Part shown: piece by piece, positions 29,576 to 40,314 of the stretch | Position numbering within the stretch: the first letter of the stretch is position 1 | Layout of the letters: the number at the start of each line of letters is the position of its first letter | From: Micrococcus sp. 2A | GTDB lineage: Bacteria > Actinomycetota > Actinomycetes > Actinomycetales > Micrococcaceae | DNA: 64,000 nt | Direction: 5' to 3' | NCBI RefSeq assembly: GCF_039519235.1 | Contig: NZ_CP154351.1 | Span: 930,001-994,000 of the forward strand | Translations under genes and position numbers: made by a program | Notes under the pieces: model-generated | Databases searched by the model: none | Told to the model about the DNA's origin: nothing | The model's input: only the letters and a program-made list of their open reading frames with translations

Positions 29576-30331
29576 ATGGCACAGAGGTTCCGCTGGACGC
29601 GGCGCGGCTACGTCGCGCAGCTGGAGAAGCCGGAGGTCCGCCTGCTGCGCGGCCTCGTCAAGGACGTCGTCACCCTCCTGGAGAACCGCCAGGACGAGGT
29701 CCGCGCCCACGACGACGCCGACGTCGTCTCGGCCGAGCACCCCGCCGCCGGCGCCGCGGCAGCCTCCGACGCCCCCGCGGCGGAGCAGGCGGCCGCCGCG
29801 GACTCCACGGGGAAGGAGGCGGGCCCCGCGGCCGGCCTCTCCGAGGAGGACACCGCGTTCTGGGACCTCGTCGCGGGGCTCCACCTCTCCGCCGACCCGC
29901 GGCCGCGCCGCGCCGCGCCGACCGACGCCGCCGTCGCCCGCCTGCTGCCCGAGGCCCTGGCCGACGCGGACCCGGACGAGCAGGCGGAGCACCGCGCGCT
30001 CACCGAGGACGCGCTCACCGCCGCCAAGCTCGACGACGCGCGCCGGGCGCTCGCGGCCCTCCAGTCCACGCAGGTCACCCTGCCCCACGCCGACGCGCCC
30101 GCGTTCGCGCGGGCCCTGAACGACGTCCGCCTCGTGCTCGCCACGCGCCTGGGCGTGGCCACCGAGGAGGACGCCCGGCGCGTGCACGCCGTGGACGACT
30201 GGCGCCGCGCCGAGGACGTCGAGTCCACGATGGCGCTGCTCTACAACTTCACCTCGTGGCTCCTGGAGACCCTCATGGACGAGATGCTGACCGAGCTGCC
30301 CGCCGAGGGCACGGACGGGGAGGACGCATGA
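29576..30331 (+). CDS. DUF2017 protein
   Basis: A 251-residue protein of the actinobacterial DUF2017 family (Rv1332-like). The N-terminal [35 protein letters not shown] and the C-terminal [31 protein letters not shown] are the conserved parts. The middle is Ala/Asp/Glu-rich with low-complexity stretches. Function unknown; genetic coupling to clpS suggests a role connected with proteolysis. AGGAGGGCC precedes the ATG. The stop overlaps the murI start (ATGA). Confidence 0.88.
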   Translation: MAQRFRWTRRGYVAQLEKPEVRLLRGLVKDVVTLLENRQDEVRAHDDADVVSAEHPAAGAAAASDAPAAEQAAAADSTGKEAGPAAGLSEEDTAFWDLVAGLHLSADPRPRRAAPTDAAVARLLPEALADADPDEQAEHRALTEDALTAAKLDDARRALAALQSTQVTLPHADAPAFARALNDVRLVLATRLGVATEEDARRVHAVDDWRRAEDVESTMALLYNFTSWLLETLMDEMLTELPAEGTDGEDA

Positions 30332-31254
30332 GCCGGCCCCACGCGGACGCCGCGTCCCCGATCGGCGTGTTCGACTCCGGCGTGGGCGGTCTGACCGTGG
30401 CGCGCGCGATCATGGACCAGCTGCCCCACGAGTCCATCCTCTACGTGGGGGACACGGCCCACTCCCCGTACGGCCCCCGGCCCATCGCGCAGGTGCGCGC
30501 GCTCGCGCTCGGCATCATGGACGAGCTGGTGGACGCGGGCGTGAAGGCCCTCGTCATCGCGTGCAACTCCGCCTCGGCCGCGGTGCTGCGCGACGCGCGG
30601 GAGCGCTACACGGGCCGGCTCGGCATCCCGGTGGTGGAGGTCATCCAGCCGGCCGTGCGCCGCGCGGTGGCCGCCACCCGCAACGGGCGGATCGGCGTGA
30701 TCGGCACGCAGGCCACCGTGGGCTCCCGCGCCTACGAGGACTCCTTCTCCGCGGCGCCGCACCTGAGCGTCACGAGCGCGGCGTGCCCGCGGTTCGTGGA
30801 GTTCGTGGAGGCCGGGATCACCACGGGCCCCGAGCTGCTGGCCACCGCGGAGGAGTACGTCGCCCCGCTCAAGGCGGCGGAGGTGGACACGCTCGTGCTC
30901 GGCTGCACCCACTACCCCCTGCTGACGGGGGCCCTGTCCCTCGTGATGGGGGAGGACGTCACCCTCGTCTCCTCCGCCGAGGAGACCGCGAAGGACCTGT
31001 ACCGGGCGCTCGTGCGCCACGGCATCGAGCACCCGCACTCGGCGGCCGGCTCCGGCCAGTCCGCCTCCCACCGGTTCATGTCCACGGGCGACCCCCGGCA
31101 CTTCCAGGCGCTCGCCCGCCGCTTCCTCGGCCCCGAGGTGGAGTCCGTGGCCCGCATGGACACGGTGCGGGAGCGCTACCCCACGGCCGCTCTCGCGCAG
31201 CTGACGCCCGACCTGATCGCCCGTCTGGACTCCGAACGAAGGGGCACGCCGTGA
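30328..31254 (+). CDS. murI: Glutamate racemase
   Basis: Cofactor-independent racemase making D-glutamate for peptidoglycan. It has 308 residues. The substrate motif [12 protein letters not shown] and [12 protein letters not shown] are near the N-terminus. The two catalytic cysteines are Cys79 in [10 protein letters not shown] and the one in [10 protein letters not shown]. The ATG at 30328 overlaps the stop of DUF2017, and its own stop overlaps the next gene, so the four genes from clpS form one coupled unit. The mec-cysO-cysM genes that lie in this interval in mycobacteria are absent. Confidence 0.96.
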   Translation: MSRPHADAASPIGVFDSGVGGLTVARAIMDQLPHESILYVGDTAHSPYGPRPIAQVRALALGIMDELVDAGVKALVIACNSASAAVLRDARERYTGRLGIPVVEVIQPAVRRAVAATRNGRIGVIGTQATVGSRAYEDSFSAAPHLSVTSAACPRFVEFVEAGITTGPELLATAEEYVAPLKAAEVDTLVLGCTHYPLLTGALSLVMGEDVTLVSSAEETAKDLYRALVRHGIEHPHSAAGSGQSASHRFMSTGDPRHFQALARRFLGPEVESVARMDTVRERYPTAALAQLTPDLIARLDSERRGTP

Positions 31255-32066
31255 AGCTGACCATCATCGGGGCCTCCGGCTCCTTCCCCGGCCCCGGCTC
31301 GCCGGCCTCGTGCTACCTGGTCTCCGCCCAGGGCGTGGCGGCGGACGGCGTGACCCCGCGGACGTGGCGGATCCTGCTGGACCTCGGCAACGGCTCGCTC
31401 GGCGTGCTCCAGCGCTACATCGGCCTCGAGGACCTCGACGGGGTCATGCTCTCCCACCTGCACCCGGACCACTGCATGGACCTGTGCGGCCTGCACGTGG
31501 CCATCCGCTGGAACCCGGAGGGCTGGACCGCGGGCCGCGTGCCCGTCTACGGACCGGCCGCCACCGCCGACCGGCTCGCCGAGGCCTACGGGATGGACCC
31601 GGATCCGGGCATGCGGGAGGACTTCGACTTCCGCGTGTGGCAGGCCGGGAGCACCGTCTCCTTCGGCCCGTTCCGCATCACCCCCGTGCCGGTACGCCAC
31701 CCCATCGACGAGGCCTACGCCCTGCGCGTGGAGGCCGACGAGGTGGACGCCACCGGCGCCGTCGTCACCCGCGTGCTCACGTACTCGGGCGACACGGACA
31801 CGTGCGAGGGGCTGGTGGAGGCCGCGCGGGACGCGGACATGTTCCTGTGCGAGGCGGCCTTCCACGAGGGCCGAGACGACGGGATCGACGGGGTCCACCT
31901 GACCGGCCGCCGGGCCGGGCGGATGGCGACCGAGGCGGGTGCCCGCCGCCTCCTGCTGACCCACCTGCCCGTGTGGAACGACCCCCAGCGGGCCGCCGCC
32001 GAGGCACGCGAAACGTACGAGGGCCCGCTCGCCGTCGCGGTCTCCGGGCTGAGCTACGGCGTCTGA
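31251..32066 (+). CDS. Metallo-beta-lactamase-fold hydrolase, Rv1339-type cAMP phosphodiesterase
   Basis: A 271-residue MBL-fold protein. SHLHPDH (His69, His71, Asp73, His74) forms the dinuclear metal site, with [12 protein letters not shown] and LLLTHLPVW as later metal motifs. It corresponds by sequence layout and position (murI, this gene, rph) to M. tuberculosis Rv1339, reported as an atypical class II cyclic-AMP phosphodiesterase. The GTG start overlaps the murI stop. Cyclic-AMP activity is inferred from the homologue; a general phosphodiesterase or RNase Z-like activity remains possible. Confidence 0.85.
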   Translation: MKLTIIGASGSFPGPGSPASCYLVSAQGVAADGVTPRTWRILLDLGNGSLGVLQRYIGLEDLDGVMLSHLHPDHCMDLCGLHVAIRWNPEGWTAGRVPVYGPAATADRLAEAYGMDPDPGMREDFDFRVWQAGSTVSFGPFRITPVPVRHPIDEAYALRVEADEVDATGAVVTRVLTYSGDTDTCEGLVEAARDADMFLCEAAFHEGRDDGIDGVHLTGRRAGRMATEAGARRLLLTHLPVWNDPQRAAAEARETYEGPLAVAVSGLSYGV

Positions 32067-32075
32067 GGGCCCGCC

Positions 32076-32081
32076 TAGACT
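32076..32081 (+). promoter_or_regulatory. -10 element of rph (leaderless)
   Basis: TAGACT stands seven bases before the ATG of rph and ten bases after the preceding stop. Confidence 0.65.
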
Positions 32082-32088
32082 GAGGGGC

Positions 32089-32849
<761 letters not shown>

Positions 32850-32853
<4 letters not shown>

Positions 32854-33533
32854 GCGCAGGGGAGACGACCCGGGTGCCCGAGGGCGCCCGCGTGGTGCTC
32901 GCCACCCGCAACGCCGGCAAGGTCCGGGAGCTGCGCCAGCTGCTCGCCGGCGCCGTGCCGGGCCTGGACGTGGACGCCGCCGTCGTGGACGTGGGCGCCG
33001 TGGGCGCCCCGGACGTCGTGGAGGACGGGGTCACCTTCGAGCAGAACGCCCTCAAGAAGGCTCGCGCGGTGGCGGCCCACACCGGCCTGATCGCCGTGGC
33101 GGACGACTCCGGCCTCGCCGTGGACGTGCTCGGCGGGGCGCCCGGCATCTTCTCCGCCCGCTGGTCCGGGGCCCACGGGGAGGACCGGGCCAACCTCGAG
33201 CTCCTGCTCGCGCAGCTGGCGGACGTCCCGGATGCGCACCGCGGCGCCGAGTTCGTGTGCGCCGCGGCGCTCGCGGTGCCCAGCACGCCGGACGCGCGGG
33301 GCGTGCACAGCATCCACTTCACCCACGTGGAGCACGGCCGCCTGCGCGGCACCCTGCTGCGCGCGCCCGTCGGGGAGGGCGGGTTCGGCTACGACCCGAT
33401 CCTGCGCCCCACCGGCCGGGACGAGTCCACGGCCCAGCTCAGCTCCGCCGAGAAGAACGCGATCAGCCACCGCGGCCACGCGTTCCGGGCGCTCCTGCCG
33501 TACCTGGTGGACGCCCTGGCCGCCCGCTCGTGA
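32850..33533 (+). CDS. rdgB: XTP/dITP pyrophosphatase (Ham1/RdgB)
   Basis: Removes non-canonical purine nucleotides (ITP, XTP and deoxy forms) from the pool. It has 227 residues. The substrate loop [14 protein letters not shown], catalytic [23 protein letters not shown] and C-terminal [12 protein letters not shown] are conserved. The start overlaps the rph stop, and its stop overlaps the next gene's GTG. Confidence 0.96.
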
Positions 33534-34663
33534 GCGGCGGCCCGGGGGTCCCCGTGGCGGGGCACGCGGGACTGCACTTCACCGCGATCGACTTCGAGAC
33601 GGCCAACGGCTTCCGGGGCTCGCCGTGCGCCGTGGGCCTCGTCCGCGTGCGGGACGGCCGCATGGTGGAGCGGGCCTCGTGGCTCGTGCGACCGCCGGCC
33701 GGCTTCGACCGCTTCGACCCGCGCAACGTGCGGATCCACGGGATCACCCCGGACCAGGTGGGCGGCGCCCCGCGCTTCGCGGAGGTCTTCGACGACCTCG
33801 CGGCGTTCGTCGGCGCCGACGTGCTCGTGGCCCACAACGCCCGGTTCGACCTCGGCGTCATCGAGTCCGCCCTCGAGGTCTCGGGCCGCGACGTGCCCAC
33901 GCTGGACTACGCGTGCAGCCTGATGCTGGCCCGCAGGGCCTACGACCTGCCCTCCTACGCCCTGCCCTCGGCCGCGCGCGAGGCGGGGTTCACGCCGGGC
34001 CGCCACCACGACGCGCTCGCGGACGCCGAGGCCTGCGCGGCCATCCTCATCGACGTCGCCCGGCGGTCGCCGGGCACGGAGCAGGCATCGGAGACGGGCA
34101 CGACGGCGGCCCCGTCCGTCCGGCGCATCGACGCGCTCGTGCGCGACCACGGCCTCGCCGTGGGCCGACTCGAGGGGCGCCCGCACGGCGTCGGTGAGGA
34201 GTCCCGGGCGACCCGTCAGGCGCGCCTGACGGCGGGCGTGTTCGACGCGCTCGTGCCCCTGCGGGACGAACGGGAGATGCCCGACTTCATGCGCTGGCCG
34301 CAGGAGGGGGCCAACCCCGTGCCGAACCCGGACGCGGACCCCTCCCACCCGCTGTTCGGCCAGACGGTGGTGTTCACCGGCGGGATCGGGATGTCCCGTC
34401 AGGCCGCGAAGGAGCGGGCGGCCGCGTTCGGCGCGCAGACCGCCAGTCGCGTCTCGGCGCAGACCACCATGCTCGTGGTGGGCGACGGCTTCGAGGCGTC
34501 CGACGTGCTGGGCGGCACCCCGGCGGCGGCCACCCCCGCCCTCACGCACCGCAAGACGAAGGACGCCCTGCGCCGCCGTGCGGCGGGCCAGCCTGTCGCG
34601 CTCGTGACGGAGGCGGAGTTCCTGCAGATGCTCGACGAGAACTGGCCCGGCCCCGCCCGCTGA
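33530..34663 (+). CDS. DnaQ-like DEDDh exonuclease fused to a BRCT domain
   Basis: A 377-residue protein. Residues about 14-180 form a DEDDh 3'-5' exonuclease: AIDFET (Asp21, Glu23), a middle HNARFD, and the terminal HHDALADAEA carrying the catalytic His and Asp. After a linker, residues about 273-350 form a BRCT domain (LFGQTVVFTGGIGMSRQAAKERAAAFGAQTASRVSAQTTMLVVGD). It lacks the UvrC-like part found in DinG/Cho-type fusions. The GTG start overlaps the rdgB stop, so rph, rdgB and this gene are cotranslated. A repair or proofreading role is inferred. Confidence 0.88.
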   Translation: MSGGPGVPVAGHAGLHFTAIDFETANGFRGSPCAVGLVRVRDGRMVERASWLVRPPAGFDRFDPRNVRIHGITPDQVGGAPRFAEVFDDLAAFVGADVLVAHNARFDLGVIESALEVSGRDVPTLDYACSLMLARRAYDLPSYALPSAAREAGFTPGRHHDALADAEACAAILIDVARRSPGTEQASETGTTAAPSVRRIDALVRDHGLAVGRLEGRPHGVGEESRATRQARLTAGVFDALVPLRDEREMPDFMRWPQEGANPVPNPDADPSHPLFGQTVVFTGGIGMSRQAAKERAAAFGAQTASRVSAQTTMLVVGDGFEASDVLGGTPAAATPALTHRKTKDALRRRAAGQPVALVTEAEFLQMLDENWPGPAR

Positions 34664-34698
34664 CTCGGCGCACCGGACCGTGGGGGAGGGCCGGACGC

Positions 34699-35871
34699 TC
34701 AGGTGGTGGCGGCGCTCCAGCGGCGCGCGGCCTCGATCACCACGCCGCGCTCGGCGATCCACGCGGGCACGCACGCGGCCGCGGCGTCGGAGGCCGGGTC
34801 GACGTCGGCCTCCGCACCGAAGACGGCCAGGCCGTGGCGCGCCCCGAGCAGCTGGCCGGCGAGGGAGGCGGTGGAGTCCGAGTCGCCGCCGTGGTTCACG
34901 CCGATCCGCAACGCGAGCGCGAGCGCCGCCTCCGGACCGTCCGCGACCCGGTCCGCCACGAGGGCCGCGAAGACCGCGATGGCCAACGCCTCCTCGGCGA
35001 CCCAGCCCTCGCCGAGCGCGAGCGGCAGCGAACCGGGCGCGCCCAGGTCTCCGTCGTCGCGGGAGGCCGCCTGCGCGAGGCGCTCCGCGGCCTCGAGCGC
35101 GGCGGCGGTCTCCAGGCCGTCCTCGCCGGCGTCCTCCACCCAGGCGCGGGCGTGCGCGACGGCGTCGGGGAGCGTCGCGCCGCGCAGCAGGGCGGCGATC
35201 ACGAGCGCGTGCGTCGCGGCGCTGACCCACGCGGTGGGGTGGCCGTGCGTGAGCACGGCGCCCTGGCGCGCGAACGAGGCGACGTGGTGGTCCTCGAGCC
35301 CCGGGACCATGCCGTACGGGGCCGAGCGCATCACCGTGCCGCACCCCTTCGACTCCGGGTTGTGGGGGTCCCCGGGAAGGCCCATGCCGGGATCCGCCAG
35401 CCCCGACAGGCACGCGTTGCCCGGGGCCTGCTGGACGCGCAGCTCCTCGTGCTCGTCGATCCACCGGCCGGGCACCGGCGGGGCGCCCGCGGGGAGCGAG
35501 CCGCGCTGGGTGGCGTACCAGCGCAGGCATGCGAGCCACACGCACGCGGCCGCGTCCGAGGCCTGGCCGGCGTTCTGCCACTCGATCCACTCGAGGAGGC
35601 CGTCGAGCACGTAGAGGGTCATCTGGGTGTCATCCGTGATCGGGAGGGAGCGGGCCCCGTCCAGCGCCATGAGCGCGACCGCGTCCGTCACGCCGGAGGG
35701 GCCGAGCTGCGCCGTGATGCCGGACGCGGGCGTGAACTCGACGACGCCGCCGAGCGCGTCTCCGGCCGCGCCGGCCGCGAGGAGGGCGAGGACGCGGCGG
35801 GCGTGCTCGTCGGCGGGGAGGGCGGGCGCGGCGGCGGGCGTGGGGGCCTGCTCAGAGGTCTGCTCGGACAT
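34699..35871 (-). CDS. ADP-ribosylglycohydrolase family protein
   Basis: A 390-residue member of the DraG/ARH fold. The magnesium ligands are in PITDDTQMTL (TDDT at 79-82) and NHGGDSDSTASLAGQLLGA (Asp330, Asp332). AAGAAGDALGGVVEF is the conserved first helix. It could remove ADP-ribose from protein or nucleic acid. No ADP-ribosyltransferase or nitrogenase-type partner lies in the window. It is a single gene with its own promoter, divergent from sbcD across 65 bases. Confidence 0.9.
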   Translation of the reverse strand: MSEQTSEQAPTPAAAPALPADEHARRVLALLAAGAAGDALGGVVEFTPASGITAQLGPSGVTDAVALMALDGARSLPITDDTQMTLYVLDGLLEWIEWQNAGQASDAAACVWLACLRWYATQRGSLPAGAPPVPGRWIDEHEELRVQQAPGNACLSGLADPGMGLPGDPHNPESKGCGTVMRSAPYGMVPGLEDHHVASFARQGAVLTHGHPTAWVSAATHALVIAALLRGATLPDAVAHARAWVEDAGEDGLETAAALEAAERLAQAASRDDGDLGAPGSLPLALGEGWVAEEALAIAVFAALVADRVADGPEAALALALRIGVNHGGDSDSTASLAGQLLGARHGLAVFGAEADVDPASDAAAACVPAWIAERGVVIEAARRWSAATT

Positions 35872-35877
35872 GCGCTC

Positions 35878-35883
35878 ATCGTA
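35878..35883 (-). promoter_or_regulatory. -10 element of the ADP-ribosylglycohydrolase gene (leaderless)
   Basis: TACGAT on the minus strand, six bases before the ATG. Confidence 0.55.
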
Positions 35884-35923
35884 CGAGGCGGACCGGATGC
35901 TCCTCCCGTGTCCGGCGTCTTCC

Positions 35924-35929
35924 TAGAGT
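35924..35929 (+). promoter_or_regulatory. -10 element of sbcD (leaderless)
   Basis: TAGAGT stands seven bases before the sbcD ATG, with no ribosome site between. Confidence 0.6.
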
Positions 35930-35936
35930 GGGTCGC

Positions 35937-37178
35937 ATGAAGCTCCTCCACACGTCCGACTGGCACCTCGGGCGCTCCTTCCACGGCACCGGACTGCTCG
36001 ACGCCCAGGCTCAGGTCCTCGACGTCCTGCTGGACACCGTCCGGGAGCACCGGGTGGACGCCGTCCTGCTGGCCGGGGACGTCTACGACCGCGCGCTCCC
36101 GCCGGCGGACGCGGTCCGGCTGCTCGATCGCGCGCTGAGGCAGATCCGGGCTGCGGGCGCCGAGGTCGTCCTGACCAGCGGCAACCACGACTCCGCGGTG
36201 CGGCTCGGCTTCGGCGGCGGCCTCATGGAGGCCGCGGGGGTCCACGTGCGCGCGGACGCGGCGGACCTGGCGCGCCCGGTGCTGCTGCGGCAGAGGCACG
36301 ACGACGGCGCGCGCGGCGAGGGGGAGCCCGGGCAGACGGTGGCCGTGTATGGGGTGCCGTTCCTCGAGCCACGCCATCAGGGCCAGGCGTGGGAGGTGGA
36401 GCCGAACCACACGGCCGTCATGACCGAGGCCGTCCGTCGCATCCGGGAGGACCTCGAGGCCAGGCGCGCCGAGAGCGCGAGCCCGGTCGCGGGCGTCGTC
36501 ATGGCGCACCTGTTCGCCGCGGGCGGGCACGGCTCGGAGAGCGAGCGGGACATCGGGGAGGGTGAGCACGTCGAGCATCCGGGCGGGACGCCTGAGGCCC
36601 TTGTGGGGACGCTCGGCCAGGTGCCGGTGTCCGTGTTCGCGGGGCTGGACTACGTCGCCCTGGGCCACCTGCACGGGCGGCAGCGCCTCGCCGATCACGT
36701 GCGCTACTCCGGCTCCCCGCTGCCCTACTCCTTCTCCGAGGCGAACCACCGCAAGGGGGCGTGGCTGGTCACGGTCGAGGGTGGGGCCGTGCGCGCCGTC
36801 GAGGCCGTGGACTGGGAGGCCGGCCGCCGGCTGGCGGTCATCGCCGGGCCCCTCGACGCGCTGCTGGGCTCGGCCGAGTTCGCCCACGCCGAGGACCGCT
36901 GGGTGCAGGCGACCGTCACCGACGACGAGCGGCCCGAGCGCGCCCTCGAGCGCCTCAAGACGCGCTTCCCGCACGTCCTCGTGTTCCGGCACGAGCCGGC
37001 GGGCGGGAGGAGGACGCGCGAGCGCACCTACGCGGACGCGCTCCGCCAGGCCCCCTCGGACCTCGCGCTGACCACCGGGTTCGTGGACCACGTGCGGGAG
37101 CGCGCGGCCAGTCCGGCCGAGGCGGCCCTGCTCCAGGACGCCCTCGAGGCGTCGCGACTCGCGGAGGTGCGCGCATGA
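35937..37178 (+). CDS. sbcD: Nuclease SbcCD subunit D (Mre11 homologue)
   Basis: Metallophosphoesterase subunit of the SbcCD complex, which opens hairpins and processes blocked DNA ends. It has 413 residues. The five phosphoesterase motifs are visible: HTSDWHLGR, LAGDVYDR, TSGNHDS, VMAHLFAAGG and ALGHLHGRQ. The C-terminal part contacts SbcC. The ATG at 35937 is set by the -10 element seven bases before. The stop overlaps the sbcC ATG. Confidence 0.96.
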   Translation: MKLLHTSDWHLGRSFHGTGLLDAQAQVLDVLLDTVREHRVDAVLLAGDVYDRALPPADAVRLLDRALRQIRAAGAEVVLTSGNHDSAVRLGFGGGLMEAAGVHVRADAADLARPVLLRQRHDDGARGEGEPGQTVAVYGVPFLEPRHQGQAWEVEPNHTAVMTEAVRRIREDLEARRAESASPVAGVVMAHLFAAGGHGSESERDIGEGEHVEHPGGTPEALVGTLGQVPVSVFAGLDYVALGHLHGRQRLADHVRYSGSPLPYSFSEANHRKGAWLVTVEGGAVRAVEAVDWEAGRRLAVIAGPLDALLGSAEFAHAEDRWVQATVTDDERPERALERLKTRFPHVLVFRHEPAGGRRTRERTYADALRQAPSDLALTTGFVDHVRERAASPAEAALLQDALEASRLAEVRA

Positions 37179-40100
37179 GGATCCACCGGATGCGGCTGCA
37201 GGGGCTCGGCCCCTATGCGGACCGCCAGGACGTCGACTTCGCCGCGCTGAACGCCGCGGGCCTCTTCCTGCTCGACGGCCCCACGGGCGCCGGCAAGTCC
37301 ACCATCCTCGCCGCGCTCTGCTATGCCCTGTACGGCTCGGTGCCGGGCGGCCGCTTGCCCGAGTCCCTCGTCACCACGCTGCGCGAGCCCGGGGCCGTGA
37401 CGCCCGAGGTGCTCCTGGAGTTCTCGGTGCAGGGCCGCCGCTTCGAGGTGCTCCGCTCCCCGAAGCACCTGCGGAAGAAGAAGAAGGGTGACGGCCTGAC
37501 CTCCACGCAGGCCGCGGTGTCCCTGCGCGAGCACGCGGAGGGGGAGTGGGGTGCCCCGCTGACCCGCGCGGACGAGGTGGGCCAGCTGATCGCCTCCGTC
37601 ATGCACCTGGACGCCGATCAGTTCATGCAGGTCGTCCTGCTGCCCCAGGGCCAGTTCGCGCAGTTCCTCACCGCCACGTCGGACGACCGCCGGGCCCTGC
37701 TGCGCCGCCTCTTCGGCACGCAGCGCTTCGACGGCGTCGAGGAGCATCTCAAGGGGGAGGCCTCCCGCCTGGACGGAGCCGTCGCCGCGGACGCCGCGAT
37801 CGCCGACGCCGCGCGCGCCCAGCTGCGCGACGCGATGCGCGAGGAGCTCGGCGAGGGCTGGCCCGCGCCCGAGCCGCACCCCGAGACGGACGAGGGCCTC
37901 CTGGACCTCGCCGTGCGGCGGGCCGATGCAGCGCGGGAGGCGGCCGGAGCCGGACTCACCGCGGCCCACACGGCGGAGCGGGACGCCCGCGCCGCCGTGC
38001 GCGCGCTCGAGAGCACGGCGGCCTCCCTCGCGGCCGCGGCCGGATGGACGGACCGTCTCTCCGTGCACGAGGCCTCCGCGCGGGAGACCGGGGAGGGCCG
38101 TGCCGCGGTGCTCGCCCATGAGCGGGCGGGCCGCGTGCTCGCCGCGGCCGCGCGTGCCCGGCGCGCCGAGCACGCGGAGCACGCCGAGGGCGAGCGCGCG
38201 GCCACGGCGGCGGCCGGGGTCGCCGCCGAGCCGTTGGCCGCCTCGTGGCTCGGCGAGGCGTCCGGGGAGGGCGAGCAGGACGAGGTCGCCGGTGCCACGG
38301 TGTCGGTCGCCCGCACCGCGCTGCAGCGGGCGGACCGCGCGGCGGACGCCGTCGAGGCCGCCGTGAAGGACCGCGCCCGGATGGCGAGGCTCGAGGAGGA
38401 GCAGGCCGCCGGCGGCGCCCGGCGCGAGGCGATCGAGGGGGAACGTGCGGCGGGGGCTCACGAGCGAGAGGCGCGTTCCACGGCGATCGTGGCCGTGCGG
38501 GAGGCCGTCGAGTCGGGTGGGGCCCGGCTCGGCGCCCGCGCGGCCGTCGACCGCCGGGCGGAGGAGGCCCGCACGCGGCGTGCCGCGGCCGGACTGGCGG
38601 AGGAGCGTCGTGCCGCCGCCGAGAGGGCCCGCGCCGATCACGAGAGGCTCGTCGCGCGGGAGCGCGCGGCCGCGGAGAAGCACGTGGGGCTGCTGCGCTC
38701 GCGCTACGAGCAGGCGGCGTCCGAGCTCTCGGAGCAGCTCGTCGAGGGGGAGCCGTGCGCGGTGTGCGGGTCGCCGGCGCACCCGCGTCCGGCGCCCGCG
38801 GCCGCGACCACGGTGACCGAGGCCGACGTCGCCGCCGCGGAGAAGGCACGGGACCGTGCCGGCGCCGCGGCCGCCCAGGCCGAGGCTGCTCGGGAGCGGG
38901 CCGAGTCCGCCCTGAGAGAGGCCCGGGACGCCGCCGGCGGGCTCGGCGTGGAGGAGGCCGAGGCGGCCCTGGGTGCCGCCGAGGCCGAGCAGGCCGACCT
39001 CGCCGCCGTCGCCAAGGCCCTGGCCGCGGACCGCCGGACCCTGACGAAGCTCGAGACGGCGCAGACCGCGGCGGAGTCGGCGGACGCCGCCCTCGCGCTC
39101 GAGGCCGAGCGCCTCGAGGAGGCCACGGCGCGGCGCGCCGAGCGGCTCCTCGAGCTGCGGGCCGCGGTCGAGGCCGCTCAGGCCGACGCCGAGGACCTGG
39201 ACGTCCGGCGCGGCCAGGTCGGCGGTGCCCGCCGTGCCCTGCGCGCCCTCGCCGACGCGGCCGAGGCGCAGGCGCGTGCCGCCGCCGTGCGCGCGGAGAC
39301 CGCGGAGGCCCTCGCCGCCGCCCTCGCCGCGGAGGACTTCACCGGTGCCGAGGCGGCGGCGCAGGCACGGCTCGACGACGACGACGCGAGCGCCCTCACC
39401 GCTCGGGTGCGCGCGTGGGACGAGGAGGGCTCCCGCCTGGCCGAGCTCGGAACCACCGAGCTCGTCGCCGAGGGCCGTGCCCTCGCCGAGGCCGGCACCG
39501 CCGCCCCGACCCAGGAGGAGAGCGCCGCCGCGGCCGAACGCCTCGCCGCCGCCGAGGCGGCCAGCGCGGAGCGGGCCACCGCCGTCGGCAGGCTGGACAC
39601 CCTGGTGGCGACGGTGCGCCGTCAGTCCGCGGCGCTGACCGACGTGCTGGGCCGCTCCGCGGCGCTCATCGAGGAGCACCGCACGGTCACGCAGCTGCTC
39701 GCGCTCGTGCGCGGGGGCGGGGAGAACCGCCTCAAGATGCCGCTGACCAGCTATGTGCTGGCCGGCCGGCTCGAGGAGGTCGCCGCGGCGGCGACCGAGC
39801 GCCTGCTGGCCATGACGGATGCCCGGTACAGCATCGAGTACTCGGACGCCGTGGGCGGCCGCGGCAACAAGGGCCTGGAGCTCGTGGTCCGTGACCACTA
39901 CGTCGACGAGACGCGGCACCCCTCCACGCTCTCGGGCGGGGAGACGTTCATGGCCTCGCTGGCCCTGGCCTTGGGCCTCGCGGACACGGTGCAGGCGGAG
40001 TCCGGCGGCATCGAGCTGGACACGCTCTTCGTGGACGAGGGCTTCGGCTCGCTGGACTCCGAGACGCTCGACGACGTGCTGGACGTCGTGGACTCCCTGC

Positions 40101-40225
40101 GCTCGGGCGGGCGCACGGTGGGGCTCGTCTCCCACGTGGACCGCATGAAGCAGGAGATCGGCGTGCGCCTCGAGGTCCGCAAGGACCGCCGCGGCTCGAG
40201 CCTCGCCGTCCACGAAGGGACCTGA
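37175..40225 (+). CDS. sbcC: Nuclease SbcCD subunit C (Rad50 homologue)
   Basis: SMC-like ATPase of 1016 residues, partner of SbcD. Walker A is GPTGAGKST (Lys41), and the Q-loop follows. Two long Ala/Glu/Arg-rich coiled-coil arms flank the zinc hook CAVC (528-531, in GEPCAVCGSPAHPRP). The signature LSGGETFMASLALALGLAD and Walker B LDTLFVDEGFGSLD are near residues 918-960. The ATGA overlap with sbcD implies coupled synthesis. Codon 581 is AGA, very rare in this genome. Confidence 0.96.
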   Translation: MRIHRMRLQGLGPYADRQDVDFAALNAAGLFLLDGPTGAGKSTILAALCYALYGSVPGGRLPESLVTTLREPGAVTPEVLLEFSVQGRRFEVLRSPKHLRKKKKGDGLTSTQAAVSLREHAEGEWGAPLTRADEVGQLIASVMHLDADQFMQVVLLPQGQFAQFLTATSDDRRALLRRLFGTQRFDGVEEHLKGEASRLDGAVAADAAIADAARAQLRDAMREELGEGWPAPEPHPETDEGLLDLAVRRADAAREAAGAGLTAAHTAERDARAAVRALESTAASLAAAAGWTDRLSVHEASARETGEGRAAVLAHERAGRVLAAAARARRAEHAEHAEGERAATAAAGVAAEPLAASWLGEASGEGEQDEVAGATVSVARTALQRADRAADAVEAAVKDRARMARLEEEQAAGGARREAIEGERAAGAHEREARSTAIVAVREAVESGGARLGARAAVDRRAEEARTRRAAAGLAEERRAAAERARADHERLVARERAAAEKHVGLLRSRYEQAASELSEQLVEGEPCAVCGSPAHPRPAPAAATTVTEADVAAAEKARDRAGAAAAQAEAARERAESALREARDAAGGLGVEEAEAALGAAEAEQADLAAVAKALAADRRTLTKLETAQTAAESADAALALEAERLEEATARRAERLLELRAAVEAAQADAEDLDVRRGQVGGARRALRALADAAEAQARAAAVRAETAEALAAALAAEDFTGAEAAAQARLDDDDASALTARVRAWDEEGSRLAELGTTELVAEGRALAEAGTAAPTQEESAAAAERLAAAEAASAERATAVGRLDTLVATVRRQSAALTDVLGRSAALIEEHRTVTQLLALVRGGGENRLKMPLTSYVLAGRLEEVAAAATERLLAMTDARYSIEYSDAVGGRGNKGLELVVRDHYVDETRHPSTLSGGETFMASLALALGLADTVQAESGGIELDTLFVDEGFGSLDSETLDDVLDVVDSLRSGGRTVGLVSHVDRMKQEIGVRLEVRKDRRGSSLAVHEGT

Positions 40226-40242
40226 GGGAGCCGCCCGACGGG

Positions 40243-40275
40243 CGAGGAGCCGACCGCGCAGCGGTCGACCCCTCG
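40243..40275. terminator. Hairpin between convergent sbcC and RND permease genes
   Basis: A stem of cgagg/cctcg encloses a second stem cgaccgc-gca-gcggtcg (40251-40267). It lies between two genes that converge, with no T-run, and could serve both strands. Confidence 0.5.
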
Positions 40276-40314
40276 TCCTGCGCCGTCGCGCGGCGCCTCG
40301 GGCACGGTGGCGTC

